A DNA stretch of 64,000 nucleotides from Dugong dugon (GCA_030035585.1 CM057463.1:138230736-138294735), one strand, 5' to 3'; shown: positions 10,146 to 22,166, numbered from the stretch's first letter. Program-made: numbers and translations. Notes: generated by a model not told the origin, from the sequence alone.

Positions 10146-11350
10146 AAACCCATGAAAAAGTTCACACACAAAAAGTAACAATCTTTGTTGGTTACCAGGG
10201 ATGGGAGAGGTTGGGGGGGAAATACTAAATAGGCAATAGATAAGTGGTATCCTGTGTGAATGGTGAGACAGTACACAATACTGGCGAAACCAGCATAACT
10301 TGTACAAGGAAATGTCATGGAAGCTCCATAGACACATCCGAACTCCCTGAGGGACTGAGTTGCTGGGCGGAGGACTGTGGGGACCATGGTCTCGGGGAAC
10401 ATCTAGCTCAATTGGCATAACACCGTTTATAAAGACAATGTTCTGCATTCTACCTTGGTGAGCAGCGTCTGGGGTCTTAAAAGCCTGTGAGCAGCCATCT
10501 AAGATACTCCTCTGGTCTCACCCCTTCAGGAGCAAGGGAGGATGAAGAGAACAGGATACAAGGAAATTAGTCCAAAGGACTAATGGACCACAGCTACCAA
10601 GGCCTCCACCAGACTAAGTCCAGTACAGCTAGATGGTGCCCGCCTACCACCACTGACTGCTCTGACCAGGATCACAACAGAGGGTTCTGGACAGAGCTGG
10701 AGAATGATGTAGAACAAAATTCTAACTCACAAAATAAAGATCAGACTTACTGGCCTAAAGGAGACTGGAGAAACCCCAAGAGTATGGCTCCCAGACACCC
10801 TTTTAGCTCAGTGGTGAAGTTACTTCCTAGGTTCACCATTCAGCCAGGGATTGGACAGCCCCATAATACAAAATGGGATTAATGAGGCACAGCAGTCCAG
10901 GGACAAGGACTAGAAGGCAGAAGTGGACTGGAAAGCTGGTGATAGGAAACCCAAGGTTGAGTAAGGACAGTGTTGACATGTAGTGGGGTTGTTAACCATT
11001 GTCACAGGGCAACTTTTTTGTTCTGTAAACCTTCATCTAAAGTAAGAATAGCAGCACAACTGAAAGAACGTAATCGATGTCACTGAACTATGCATGTAGA
11101 AATTTTTGAAATGGTGTATCTTTGGCTATGTATATTTTCTCCAAAAAAAAAGGTCGAGAAGCAAGAGGGTTGACATGTAGTGGGGTTGTTAACCAATGTC
11201 ATAAAACAATATGTGTACTGACTGTTTAATGAGAAACTATTTGTTCTATAAACCTTCACCTGAAGTACAATAAAAAAAAATAATAAAAAAGTAAAATTTG
11301 TTTGTAATATAAGAATAAAAAAGATATTCTGGAAACTTAAAAAAAAAAAA
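10146..11350 (+). other. L1 copy A 3' UTR with duplicated terminal unit and A-tail
   Basis: The 3' UTR carries two copies of the terminal block 'tgacatgtagtggggttgtt', at ~10976 and ~11171, about 195 bp apart. Each is followed by a 'ctgtaaaccttcatct'-like end. The same organisation is seen in antisense L1 pieces at 46.6, 58.9 and 62.7 kb. The A-rich end is interrupted by non-A sequence at 11290-11340. Confidence 0.85.
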
Positions 11351-11430
11351 AAAAACCAATGGAGCACAGCTCTACTCTGACACACATGGGGTCAGTCATG
11401 AGTAGGAATTGACTCATTGTAACTGGTAAA
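11351..11430 (+). mobile_element. AfroSINE 3' half, split by L1 copy A
   Basis: This continues the SINE begun at 3130: 'atggagcacagctctactct', 'gacacacatggggtc', then the tail. It is of the 'gagcacag...gacacacatgg' subtype also seen at 43799. Confidence 0.88.
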
Positions 11431-11439
11431 CTTCCTGGT

Positions 11440-11580
11440 CACCTATCAATCACTCCTAATGTCTCTAACTATACTTTGCCTGTCTGTAATATAGAGATAA
11501 CAGTTGTACTTTGCAGAGTTGTAAGAATTAGAAATATTATGTTAAGTGCTGGACATTGAGCAAATGACTCATTTAAGAAT
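11440..11580 (+). mobile_element. MIR-like
   Basis: 'gcctgtctgtaatatagaga', 'gcagagttgtaagaatt' and 'agtgctggacattgagcaaa' follow the MIR 3' core in order. Highly diverged. Confidence 0.5.
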
Positions 11581-12244
11581 TTGAAGATAATTATCAGGGA
11601 TTTTCGGCTTTTTCTAGACTAAAAATACCATTTCTTATTTTCATATGCCTTATACTGAGACCTCTTTTCTGGTTAAACCCAAGTGAGGTAATATCCTCAT
11701 TAAACTGTAGCTCATAGAATTAAAAACAATACAATATTATTTGACAAGTGCAGATTTCAATGGAAAACAAATCGTTCTTGTTTCAAATACTGCACTATGA
11801 TTGCATTAACTTTTTCCCAGCTACATAACATTTGGCTCTTATACTATGAGCCCAAAGTTAACCAAAGCTCTTGTCAGCCTGACAAAATTCTCCATGCCCT
11901 GTTCAAACTAAAACTTTCCCTAACCAAATTCTGCTCTCAAAATCTAAGTTAGCTTGCATGTTGTATACACAGAATTTCTACAGTCACACTGTTCCAGAGC
12001 TGTCTTCATTATAAACTTCTCGGTGGAAGGAATTACGCACTTCACAGTGATTGGTCCTTAAATGGAAGCCAACAGTCCTTGAATAAGTGAAGACTTCAAG
12101 TAAAATGCAAATGAGCCTTTATCATTTTTTTATAATGTGGCAGTAAAGTGTCTATATAAGAGATCCCAGACGCGAAGCCAGCAAGATGAACAGACCCTCC
12201 AGATATACTTTGGTACAGAATCATTTTAAAAATTAAATCACCCA
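11581..12244. other. Non-repetitive DNA
   Basis: No gene or clear repeat is recognised in about 660 bp of AT-rich sequence. Confidence 0.45.
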
Positions 12245-12445
12245 GAAACCTCACTGCCGTCGAGTTGATTCCAACTCATAGTGACCCTACAGGGCAGAGT
12301 AGAACTGCCCCATAGGGTTTCTAAGTTTGTAAATCTTTACAGAAGCAGACTGCCACAACTTTGTCCCATGGAGCAGCTAGTGGGTTCGAACCACCAACCT
12401 TTTGGTTAGCAACTGAGAGCTTAACCACTGCACCACCAGGCTCCT
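12245..12445 (-). mobile_element. AfroSINE, long form
   Basis: Antisense, complete from the tail 'gccgtcgagttgattccaac' to the head 'ctgcaccaccaggctcc', with the middle block and a readable B box ('gttcgaacca'). Confidence 0.9.
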
Positions 12446-12904
12446 AAAAGTTAAATTACATGCCATTATTTGAACATCAGTAGCTGGCACATTCAATTAT
12501 GGATTACCAGCTTCCCTTATGAAGAATGATATCAGCTACACGTAAAAGGAAACTTTGTTCAAACTGCCCTAAACAGAATTTTTAAAAAATGTATTATCTC
12601 ACACAATAGGAAGCGCTGAGTTCTCCAGAGCTGACTGCTTCTGTGAATAACCATGCCGTTGAAGTCCCAGACTCTTTATCTCCTTGCTTAGCCATCTTAG
12701 TGTCAGCTTCATCCTCAGACTACCAGCAACAGACAAGGTATCACATCTAGAGAGAATCCTTTTCTTTTGTGCCTCTTTTTTTAGGAGAAAAGGAACCTTT
12801 CCAGGAAATTTCCTCTTATGCCTCATTGCTCAAAATTGGGTCACATGCCTATTTTGAAACATTCACTGGCAGAGGGGAGAGACTTACTATGATTTCCAAC
12901 CAAC
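12446..12904. other. Non-repetitive DNA
   Basis: Nothing assignable. A 75-codon minus-strand frame at 12599-12826 has no recognisable domain. Confidence 0.4.
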
Positions 12905-13108
12905 CAACCAGTTGCTGTTAAGTCAGTTCTGACTCATGGCAACCCCATCTCTGTCAGAGCAGAACTGTGCTCCACAGGGGTTTCAATGGCTGATTTTTTG
13001 AAAGTAGATCACCAAGCATTTCTTCCAAGGTGCCTCGGTTGGACTAGAACCTCCAGCCTTTCAGTTAGCAGCCCACAACGTTAACCATTTGCACCACCCA
13101 GGGACTCC
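12905..13108 (-). mobile_element. AfroSINE, long form
   Basis: Antisense SINE with tail 'gttgctgttaagtcagttct' and head 'tttgcaccacccaggga'. More diverged than most copies here. Confidence 0.85.
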
Positions 13109-13424
13109 TTACTGTGATTAACTTGAACTAACTACCTGAATGTAATGGATTTTGGGGAAGAGATCATCCTATGCCTACCAATTCCCACATGGCAGCAACT
13201 GCCTATAGCTGTTTCCATCTTTAGACCTAGCAAACAGTCTCAGTTCACCATGTTCCCCACCTGCCTGGCCTTTGTAAGCACTTGGGTTTACCATACCTAG
13301 TTTATACTTTTTTATCTGGCAAAATTTCATGCTAAATTATAAATTCAGTCTGTGGATTCTGGAGACATATCATCTAATGATGAGTGGGAATAGGTCTACG
13401 GGTAATTGGACTAGTTATCCATAG
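13109..13424. other. Non-repetitive DNA
   Basis: No gene or repeat is recognised. Confidence 0.4.
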
Positions 13425-13915
13425 CTATATAAAATACTGACCCACAATTTAGCAGTTTAACACAATAGGCATTTATTGCCTCATGCAGTTTTTGAGGGTC
13501 AGGAATCTGAAGATGGCTTAGTTGGGTGATTCTGATTCAAAGTCTCTCATGAAGCTGCAGTCAAGATGTCTATAGGGCTGCAGTCATATGCAGGCATGGC
13601 TAGGCTAGAGGATCTGCTTCCATGCTCATTCATTTGATTCTTGGCAACAGGTCTCAGTTCTAGCCGCATGGACTGTTCTATAAGGTCACTCACAATGTAG
13701 CACTGGCTTCCCCCAGAGCAAATGATCCAAGAGAGCAAGACGGTGACCAAGACAGAAGCTACAAAGTCTTTCATAACCTAATCTCAGAAGTAATATACCA
13801 TGTAAGTGACATTGCCCATACAGTAACCCAAACCTGGTACGATGCAGGAGGGGACTACACGTGGGTGTGGATACCAGGACGTGGGGAATCATTAAGATTC
13901 TCTTTGAGTATAACT
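13425..13915 (+). mobile_element. MLT2-like LTR (ERVL class)
   Basis: The order 'cacaatttagcagtttaaca', 'catttattgcctcatg', 'ctgcagtca', 'gaggggactacacgtgggtg' and 'cgtggggaatcatta' follows the MLT2 (ERVL solo LTR) consensus as I recall it. The assignment is from memory of the family. A related element lies at 51595. Confidence 0.55.
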
Positions 13916-13926
13916 ACCAAACTGAT

Positions 13927-14132
13927 AAGCAGAGCTGGTAGTGCAATGGTTAAGTGCTTGGCTTCTAACTGAAAGGTTGGCAATTTGAATCCACTCAGGG
14001 GCTCCAGGGGAGAAAGACTTAGCAATCTACTTCAGTAAAGATTACAGCCTAGGAACTGCCAGTGGGGCAGTTCTACTCTGTCACATGGAGTCGCTATGAG
14101 TCAAAAATCAACTCGACAGCATCTAACACCAC
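13927..14132 (+). mobile_element. AfroSINE, long form, with (CAC)n tail
   Basis: A complete SINE: head 'agagctggtagtgcaatggt', middle block 'ggagaaagacttagc', tail 'gagtcgctatgagtc'. It ends in a short CAC trinucleotide run (14128-14142). Confidence 0.9.
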
Positions 14133-14154
14133 CACCACCAGCACCATAGTGATA

Positions 14155-14260
14155 GGCCTTCCAGGAGGCACAAACGGTTAAATACGCGACAACTCGTCAA
14201 AAGGGTTGGCAGGTTTAACCCACCTGGAGGTGCCTGGGAAGACAGACCTAGCAATCAATG
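14155..14260 (+). mobile_element. AfroSINE head fragment
   Basis: Starts 'ccttccaggaggcacaaacg' and continues through a decayed B box into the start of the middle block. The tail is missing, which is unusual for a retroposon and implies later deletion. Confidence 0.6.
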
Positions 14261-15915
14261 AACTCATATATTCAGACTCCTAGTAGAAGACTCCCTGGTG
14301 TACCAGCTGCCTGATAAGATTTAATGTGTCTATCAGTCTGGAGTTATTAACATTTTAACAGAGACAAAAGAATGCATGGAATGGACAAAAGGAATTATGG
14401 GATTTTAGGCAACCCATGAACAGAGTTTCAGGGAAGGAGGAATTTGAATAAAGAAGATGCCTCTTGAAATTATAGGTCTTCTAAGGCTGATCCCCATTAG
14501 GATATTGCTAAAGACAAAGAAACATAAAACAAAACATAAAAAACCCTGGTTTAATTTGATGAGAAGGTTACAAAACTTTTTCAGTTAAATTGTGCTCACT
14601 GTCTGTAAAACAAACCACCTCTGGCATGTCATTATGCAACAGAAAAGTGTTCCTGTCCAAGAAATTAAGCTACACACATTTCTCTTGCTTCCCTACCCAA
14701 TCTCACCCGAACACAAAACCTCAGAGTATCAAAAGGCTTATTTTCAAGCTTAATACAGCTAAAAACAAAATTTGCTGGTGGAGCTGAAATCATAAAGAAT
14801 TTATTTTCTCCCTTCTATAAAACAGTTGCATTGTGAAGGACATATGCCCTCATTTTGGTGCTGAAAGATAGATACAGTTTTGAAACAGAGACTCATTGGC
14901 AGTATTTATAGCTGAGTTGTGTAATAAAATAAACTCAGGGCATTAAAAACATGATGCTACCCTAGACTAGTGTTTATTTTTAGAAGGCTTAGAAACCTCT
15001 ACCCAGTGTATAAAGCCTGTGCATATGACTTAATGTTCTTTGCTACCAAGTGGTCATTAGAAAGATGAAGCATGGTCAGTCCATCAACAGGAAAGACAGT
15101 ACTTGGCACATAGCATCAGTTAATGTTAGAGCCTACAGCTGAAGCTGAGTAAACACAACTTCATTGAAGATGCTAGATTCCATCTAGGAGTCTAAAATAA
15201 GACATAGTAACTTGTAAGGTTTTGTTCTGTGAGAGAGTGGCTGTTAATGCAATGCACATGTCTTGTGGAATGCTTAACTTCATAAATATTTTAAGTAAAT
15301 TATTTCAAAGAGTCAACAATAACTTTGAATGGCATTAACCTTTGGAATTTAACTCTCTCAACAGGGCATATAATTAGTAAAGCAGAAGGAAGAGATTTGT
15401 TAAGAAATAGATTTCTTGATAAGAAGAATTTAAAATGTTTTAACATTGAAAATCAACACAGAAAACTGGGGGAAAAATGATATGAGTTTTAGGAAGATAA
15501 AAATGCCATGGTTTTCAGTTTTGATTATGATGCATGATAATCTTTGAGAGCTATGATTTTGAACTTCATAATTTTCTGTATTCTTTCTTTTCAAAGTATG
15601 TTTGAAAAAGATCTTCAAAAAGAAAGAACACAGAATAAAAATACTTTTAATATACACCCAGTTGGTAGTATATCCATTTGATCAATGGCAGATGTACTGA
15701 ATTTTTCAGAATGTAGGACAATTTTTCTCAAGTGGTTGGAAAGATTTGGGCTGACTGTAAGTAAGTAAGCTCCTTGAGGGAGGTATGGGATTGTATTCAT
15801 TTTTGGATCCTTATTACTTAGCATAAGCATGCGGATAAATAGGTTTTACCAACTCTATCTCCAGCCTCTTATCTACTCCTCTTGATGGTCAGTGACTTAC
15901 CTTTGTGAGATGTTT
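14261..15915. other. Non-repetitive DNA, AT-rich
   Basis: About 1.65 kb with no recognised gene or repeat. Small open frames at 14590-14787, 15430-15657 and 15615-15830 have no domain and AT-driven composition. Confidence 0.45.
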
Positions 15916-16322
15916 TGTTGTTAGGTGTCGTCAAGTTGATTCTGACTCATAGCAACCCTATATACAACAAAATGAAACACTGCCCTGTCCTGTGTCATCT
16001 TCACAATCATCATTATGCATCAGCCCATTGCTGCAGCCACTGTGTCAATCAATTTCATTGAGGGTCTTCCTCTTTTTTCGCTGACCTTCTACTTTACCAA
16101 GCATGATGTCCTTCTCCAGGACTGGTCCCTCCTGATAACATGCTCAAAGTATGTAAGATGAAGTCTTGCCATCCTTGCTTTCAAAGAGCATTCTGGCTGT
16201 ACTTCTTCCAAGACAGATTCGTTCATTCTTCTGGCACTCCATCGTATATTCAGTGTTCTTCACCAACACCGTAACTCAAATACACCAATTCTTCTTTGGT
16301 CTTCCTTATTCATTGTCCAGCT
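15916..16322 (-). mobile_element. RTE LINE, 3' ~400 bp
   Basis: Antisense RTE from the tail 'gttgttaggtgtcgtcaagt' through 'gcatgatgtccttctcca' to the C-terminal coding region ('cttctttggtcttccttat'). 5' truncated. Confidence 0.88.
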
Positions 16323-16387
16323 CTAGCAACTTAAAAACCATAGGCAGGGAGAGAGTTGAAGTTACTATCTTGACAATTTAGATTAAA

Positions 16388-16625
16388 TAATAAGAGCTGA
16401 CATTAACTGATATTAACTATGCTCAAGTGTCTGTGCCAACTGCATTATCATTCATTTATTAATGATATTTATTAATCCCCCTCAAATCCTACAGTACAGG
16501 CATTATTATCCCATTGAAATCAAAAAGAAAACTGAGGCTCAGAGAGTTTAATTAACTTTCCCAAATCTCTACAGCTAGTAAGTGACTGAGATAAGAGCTC
16601 TTGCCAGGCTCCTAACCACTGCATT
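16388..16625 (-). mobile_element. MIR
   Basis: A clear antisense MIR: 'cattattatccca', 'aactgaggctcagagagttt', 'acagctagtaagtgac' and 'cctaaccactgcatt'. Confidence 0.85.
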
Positions 16626-17097
16626 ACAGAAGAGAAAATGAATTTTATTTTCAACTGAATTATCCTAATTATTATCTTCAACTATAAATTTCAGTACAGA
16701 TGCTCAGTTCACCATGTCTCCAAGGCAAAGACAAAGATCCTACATAAAGATCATTAGCTTACATAACTATATTAAACTGGAAGCAGGTCTTAGTGAATTA
16801 CAGCAATGTAACCATACAATTTTTTAAAAGTAGTTTTGAGAGATTTGAATTCTTCAGGTCTCTATTGACAGAGTTTATCAGGTAAATTTTCACACCTGAG
16901 TGCCCACTGTTGAAAAGCCAGAAACCAAATGGACTATTTATAGCTAATGAGAGACCACCACTTGTCACCGAGCTGAATGTCTAACCTGCTTATGAGTTCA
17001 TCACATAAGCAAGTTTTAATGGTATAATGTAGCCACATAAGCAAGTTTTAATGGTATAATGTAGCCGCTACCACCACAGGCTACAGGCTCACGTAAC
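16626..17097. other. Non-repetitive DNA containing a 32-bp tandem duplication
   Basis: No gene is seen. The only structure is the exact duplication listed next. Confidence 0.45.
17002..17065. repeat. Exact 32-bp tandem duplication
   Basis: Two identical 32-bp units (17002-17033 and 17034-17065), each starting 'cacataagcaag' and ending 'ataatgtagc'. Confidence 0.95.
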
Positions 17098-17256
17098 CAA
17101 ATCAAACCCATGGCCGGTGAGTTGATTCTGACTCACAGGGACCCTACAAGACAGAGTAGAACTGCCGCATAGGGTTTCCAAGGAACTGCTGGTGGATTTG
17201 AACTGCCAACCTTTTGGTTAGCAGCTGAGCTCTTAACCACTACGCCACTAGGGCTC
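17098..17256 (-). mobile_element. AfroSINE, short form
   Basis: Antisense. The tail and head are joined without the middle block ('tttccaaggaactgctggtgg'). Confidence 0.9.
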
Positions 17257-17259
17257 ACA

Positions 17260-17399
17260 TAGTTTGGGTTCAAATACAACTAAGAAGCTTACTATCGATT
17301 CAACTTCTTGGGCAAGTTACTTAACCTCTATAAGCCTCCAAAAATTTTTATGCAAAAGAAGTGGGATAATTTATATAAAGTGTTTATTTCAGGGCCTGG
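17260..17399 (+). mobile_element. MIR fragment
   Basis: 'cttgggcaagttacttaacc' followed by 'tctataagcctcc' is the MIR sense core. Confidence 0.7.
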
Positions 17400-17400
17400 C

Positions 17401-17428
17401 CTTTTTTTTTTTTTTTTTTTTTTTTTTG
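17401..17428. repeat. Poly(T) run of ~26
   Basis: A pure T tract that could be the A-tail of a minus-strand retroposon. No body is recognised next to it. Confidence 0.7.
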
Positions 17429-17609
17429 AGAGACAGAAAGAGGGATATCAAAAGAGTATTGTTTTATTGTATTTTATAGACAACATTTATTATTAACAAA
17501 TCAGAGTAAACTGAATTCTTTTATTTCGGGGTCCATTAGCACATCTTAAGAATGAGATTATCTGTGTCTCACTTATTTAGGAAAAAGAACACGTGTTCTT
17601 AAGGTTTTT

Positions 17610-20600
17610 TTTTTTTAACGTTTTATTGTGGTTTTGGGTTTGGGTGAAAGTTTACAGAGCAAATTAGTTTCCCATTCAATAATTTATACACATTTTGTTT
17701 TGTTACATTAGTTGCAATCTCCCCAATGTGACAGCATCCTACCCACTTCCTCCCTTAGTTTCCTGTTTCCATTCACCCAGCTTTCCTGCTCCTTCCTGAC
17801 TTCTGAGCTTTGTTTTTGGACAAATGCTGCCCTTTTGGTTTCGCGTGGTTTATTGTTCTGAGGAGCACGTTCCTCACGGATGTCATTATTCACTTTACAG
17901 GCCTTTCTATTGTTTGGCTAAAAGGTGACCTCCTGGAGTGGGTTCACTTCCAGGTTTGAAGGGTGTCTAAGGGCCATAGTTTTGGGGGTTCCACCAGTCT
18001 CTATCAGACCAGTAAGTGTGGTCTTTTTTATGGATTTGAGTTTTGTTCTACACTTTTTTCCCACTTTGTCCATGTAGTTCTTCTGGTCTCAGGCTGGTGA
18101 AGGCTGTGGTTCATGTGATGCATTAGTCCTTTGGACTAATTGTTTCCTTAAGTGTTTGATTTTCTTCACTCTTCTTTGCTGCAGACGGGACGAGACCAAT
18201 AGCTGTATCTTAGATGGCCACTCGCAAGCTTTTAAGACCTGGTCTCTGCTCAACAAAGTAGGATGTAGAACATTATCTTCGTGGACTGTGTTATGCCACT
18301 TGACCTAGATACCCCCTGAGACTATGGCCCTCAAGCCCAGTGACTCAGTCCCTCAGGGTGTTTGGTTATGACTAAGAAGCTTTCATAACTTTGCCCCATG
18401 TGTGCTCTACTATATATATGGATATATTTGCAGCACAGACAAATACGTGTTGTAGAAATATCCTCCACCAAACCTATATATGCTTGTGGGTGTACTCTCA
18501 TTTTTGTTGTTGTTGTTAGGTGCTGTCGAGTTGGTTCCAGCTCATAATGACCCTGTGTACAACAGAACAAAACACTGCCTGGTCCTGCACCATCCTCACA
18601 AGTGTTTTGCTTGAGCCCATTGTTGCAGGCACTCTTTCAATCCGTCTCGTTGAGGGTGTTCCTCATTACTCCCATATGCCGTCTTATACCTGTTCAACTT
18701 ACATATCTACCTATGTATCCACTCATAAATTATTGTTTGTTATTACTGTTATTGCAAGACTGTGTATGTAACAGTATTTACCATTGTTGCGTATCTTGCA
18801 TATCTCCCAGCGTCTTCCTTTGCCTTGGTCCTGTTGTGCTGACTTCCCCCTTATGTGTATTGCCTTTCCCTTCACCCAAGTTAATCCATGTCTACTATCT
18901 AATTAGTGATTTCGCTCCCTCCTCCTCCCATCCCTGGTAACCATCCAAGGATGTTTCTTTCTGTGTGTAAACCTTTTCTTGACTTTTTGTAATAGTGGTC
19001 TCATACAATGTTTGTCCTTATGTGACTGACTTATTTCACTCAGCATAATGTCCTCTAGGTTCATCCATATTGTGAGATATTTTGTGGATTCATCATTATT
19101 CTTTAACGTTGCTTAGTATTTCATTGTATGTATATAGCATGGTTTTTTATCCATTCATCTGTTGATGGGGACTTAGGTTGTTTCCATCTTTTTGCTACTG
19201 TGGATAATGCTGTGATGAACATGGGTGTGCATATATCTATTCATGTCATGGCTCTTATTTCTCTAGGATATATACCTAGAAGTGGGATTTCTGGATCATA
19301 TGGTATCTCTATTTCTGAAGTTTTAATGAAGTGCCATACCGTTTTCCACAGTGGTTGTTCTAATCTCCCCACATCTTCCCCAGTATGTGTTTTTTTCTGT
19401 TTTTTTGATCATTGCTATTATTGCCAGGGTGATACGGTATCTCACTGTTGTTTTGATCTGCATCTCTCTCATGGCTAATGATTGCCAACATCTCTTCATG
19501 TATTTGCTAGCCACCTGAATGTCTTCTTTGGTGAAATGTCTATTCAGGTTCTTTGCCCATTTTTAATTGGATTTTTTGTTGTTTTTGAGCTGTTGAAGTT
19601 TTCTATAAATATTGGAGATTAGACCCTTGTTGGATATGTCATAGCCAAAATTTTTTTTCCCAGTCTGTAGGTTCTCTTTTGATACACATAAGTGTTTAAT
19701 TTTTAGGAGGTTCCAGTCATCTAGTTTATCTTCTGATGTTTGTGCATTTTTAGTTAGTTTGATAGTCTATTTATGCCATAAAGTAGGGCCCCTAGATTTA
19801 CCCCTATTTTTATTTCCACGATCTTTACAGTTTTAGGTTTTACATGTAGGCCTTTGATCCATCTTGAGTTAATTTTTGTATCTGGAATGAGACATAGCTC
19901 CTGTTTCATTTTTCTGCAAATGGATATCCAATTTTGCCAGCACCATTGTTAAAGAGACTATCTCTTCCCCATGTTATGGCTGTTGGCCCTTTATTGAAGA
20001 TTAGCTTTCCATAGATGGATAGATTTACTTCTGGGTTCTCAATTCTGTTCCATTGGTCTTTGTGTCTGTCATTGTACCAGTACCAGGCTGTTTTGACTAC
20101 CATGGCTGTATAAGCAGGCTCTGAGATTGGGAAGTATGAGATCTCCTACCTGCTTCTTCTTCAGTAGTGCTTTGCTTATCCTGGGCCTCTTTCCTTTTTA
20201 TATTCCAAAGTTGGTAATTAGTTTTTCCATCTCTTTAAAGAATGTTGATGAACTCTGGATTGGGATTGCATTATATCTATAGGTTGCTTTGGGTAGTATT
20301 AACATTTTCACAATATTAAATCTTCCTGTCCATGAGCACGGTATGTTCTTCTGTTTATGTAGGTCTCTTTTGGTTTCTTGCAGTAGTGTTTTGTAGTTTT
20401 CTTTGTATAAGTCTTTTACATCCTTGGTTAGGTTTACTCCTAAGTATTTTATCTTTTGGGGTGATATTGTAAATGGTGTTGTTTTCCTAACTGCCTTCAT
20501 TAGTGTAGAGGAATCTGACTGATTTTTGTATGTTCATCTTGTACCACCACTTTGCTGATTCTTCTGTCAGTTCCAGTAGCTTTCTTATAGAATCTCTGAG

Positions 20601-20640
20601 ATTTTCTATGTATAGGATCATATCATCTGCAAATAGGGAT
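17610..20640 (-). mobile_element. L1 LINE, 5' truncated, antisense
   Basis: The element reads right to left: RT domain at ~20600 with the canonical F-A-D-D-M-I-L-Y box (20603-20636), the rest of ORF2 to ~19000, then the 3' UTR ending at the T-rich 17610. It is truncated inside the RT domain, as is common for L1. An RTE fragment (18503-18666) sits inside its 3' UTR. Its sequence preserves the ancestral A4 run (TTTT at ~20088) where L1 copies A and B both have only three A's, so it serves as an outgroup for their shared deletion. Confidence 0.9.
18503..18666 (-). mobile_element. RTE LINE 3' end inserted in the L1
   Basis: Starts with 'tttgttgttgttgttaggtg' and runs ~160 bp to 'cgtctcgttgagggtgttcc'. 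L1 3' UTR lies on both sides, so the RTE insertion is the younger event. Confidence 0.85.
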
Positions 20641-20689
20641 CAATGCATCTTGATTGCATGTTTGATCAGTTTCAGACTGCAGATGTTGG

Positions 20690-21185
20690 CAAATCTGCCA
20701 CAAAAGACCTCTTTAAAGTGTTAAAAAGCAAAGATGTCACTTTAAGGACTAAGGTGCACCTGACCCAATCCATAGTATTTCCTATTGCCTCATATGCAAG
20801 GGAAAGCTGGACAGTGAATAAGGGAGACCAAAGAAGAATTGATGCCTTTGAATTGTAGTACTGATGAAGAATATTGGATATACCACAGACTGCCAGAAGA
20901 ACGAACATAGCCAGAATGCTCCTCACAAGCAAGGATGGCAAGACTTCATCTTATGTATTTTGGACATGTTATTAGGAGGGACTACTTCCTGGAGAAGGAC
21001 ATCATGCTTGGTAAAGTAGAGGGTCAGTGAAAATAGAGGAAAACCTTCGATGAGATAGACTGACACAGTGGCTGCAACAATGAGCTCAAACATAGCAATG
21101 ATTGTGAGGATGGCGCAGGGTTCTGTTGTACATAGGGTTGCTATGAGTTGGAACCACTCAACAGCACCTAACAACAGTAACAATA
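20690..21185 (+). mobile_element. RTE LINE 3' ~500 bp
   Basis: Matches the RTE C-terminal coding region ('aaagtgttaaaaagcaaaga', 'gaagaattgatgcctttgaa') and the 3' end with a tail. The 49 bp between the L1 truncation point and this start are not assigned. Confidence 0.88.
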
Positions 21186-21189
21186 ATGT

Positions 21190-21503
21190 GTTATGTAATA
21201 TGCCATGGACTATCAGAAGAAAGAACAAATCGGTTTTAGAAGAAATACAACTGGTATGCTCCTTAGAAGACAGGATGGCGAGATTCTTTCTCACTTACTT
21301 TGGACATGTCATCAGGAAAAAGCAATCACTAGAGAAGGACATCATGTATGGTAGATAGCTCAGATGGGCTCAGATATATAAAAAATATATCAGATATATC
21401 AAAAATCATGGAGATGGCGCAGGACCAAACAACATTTTGTTCTGTTATACTTAAGGTTGCCTTCCATGAGTCAGAGTTGACTCAGGCAACTAACAACAAC
21501 ATG
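21190..21503 (+). mobile_element. Second RTE LINE 3' fragment, head to tail with the first
   Basis: Re-enters the RTE coding region at 'ccatggactatcagaagaaa' and ends in another tail at 21455-21502. A 20-30 bp 'cagatatat'-type local repeat is inserted at ~21360-21405. Confidence 0.8.
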
Positions 21504-22166
21504 TTGTGTAATGGAAAACTCACAGATTGGGTACCAATCGACATATCATCAACTTCTAATCACCATTTAACAGTTCAACTCTTTGCTAGTTCATCTCTGA
21601 GTCGCATCTGTGGACGACAATGCACCTCTAGGGTGTTGTGCAGAAATGTTGTACAAAACGCTGTGCATGCTTCTTCATGGACACTCAACAGATGGTATGT
21701 TTTTTGGTCAGTTCCCCCCACCCCCCCACCTTTGCATATACTCAACATTTGCTCGATATAATTAGGGTCAAAAGTTTTTTTCACTACCAAAACATGTGGT
21801 AAGAAGCAGTTTCACAATCCAGACTGAAACAGAACTGGTCAGGAAAGGTTGTTACAGACCCTTGAGAATGTGCTAACCTTTAAAAAAAATCTCACTCAGT
21901 GTTTATTTGGGGCCTAAAGCCCAGTAAGTAATGTGTACTTAATTAAAATCTCAGCTTCTTTGGGAAGGAAGTGAATTTTCTTTGTCTTATTTATTGGTAG
22001 GCAAAGGAATTTAGACCAAATTAAAGCGTTGTGAGGCCTGTGAGACATAAAACACAATGAAATATTAAAGTTAAGGACGAAGTTATGAACAGACACTGTG
22101 TGTTCCCACAATTCTTTACTTTATTAAAAAATGTAAAGCACTTTGTCAGGCCATCGAATTTTATCT
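21504..22166. other. Non-repetitive DNA with a C-run
   Basis: No gene or named repeat is recognised. There is a C-rich stretch at ~21714-21730. Confidence 0.45.

Larger units (their letters stand above)
3252..11350 (+). mobile_element. L1 LINE copy A, full length, inactive
   Basis: An 8.1-kb L1 with 5' UTR, ORF1, ORF2, 3' UTR and A-tail in order. It interrupts an AfroSINE and is flanked by 3238-3251 and 11351-11363, a 13-14 bp TSD, so both boundaries are well defined. ORF1 and ORF2 are broken by frameshifts and stops. It is homologous along its length to copy B (30825-37177), at roughly 5-8% divergence by eye. Within discrete tracts the two are almost identical. L1 normally moves by target-primed reverse transcription using its own ORF1 and ORF2 proteins. 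This copy cannot make either one intact. Confidence 0.95.

Noticed and set aside
10583-10882. 99-codon frame (also 41727-41954 and 59222-59407)
   Set aside because: All translate L1 3' UTR sequence.
19128-19478. 116-codon plus-strand frame
   Set aside because: Antisense translation of L1 ORF2 C-terminal sequence.
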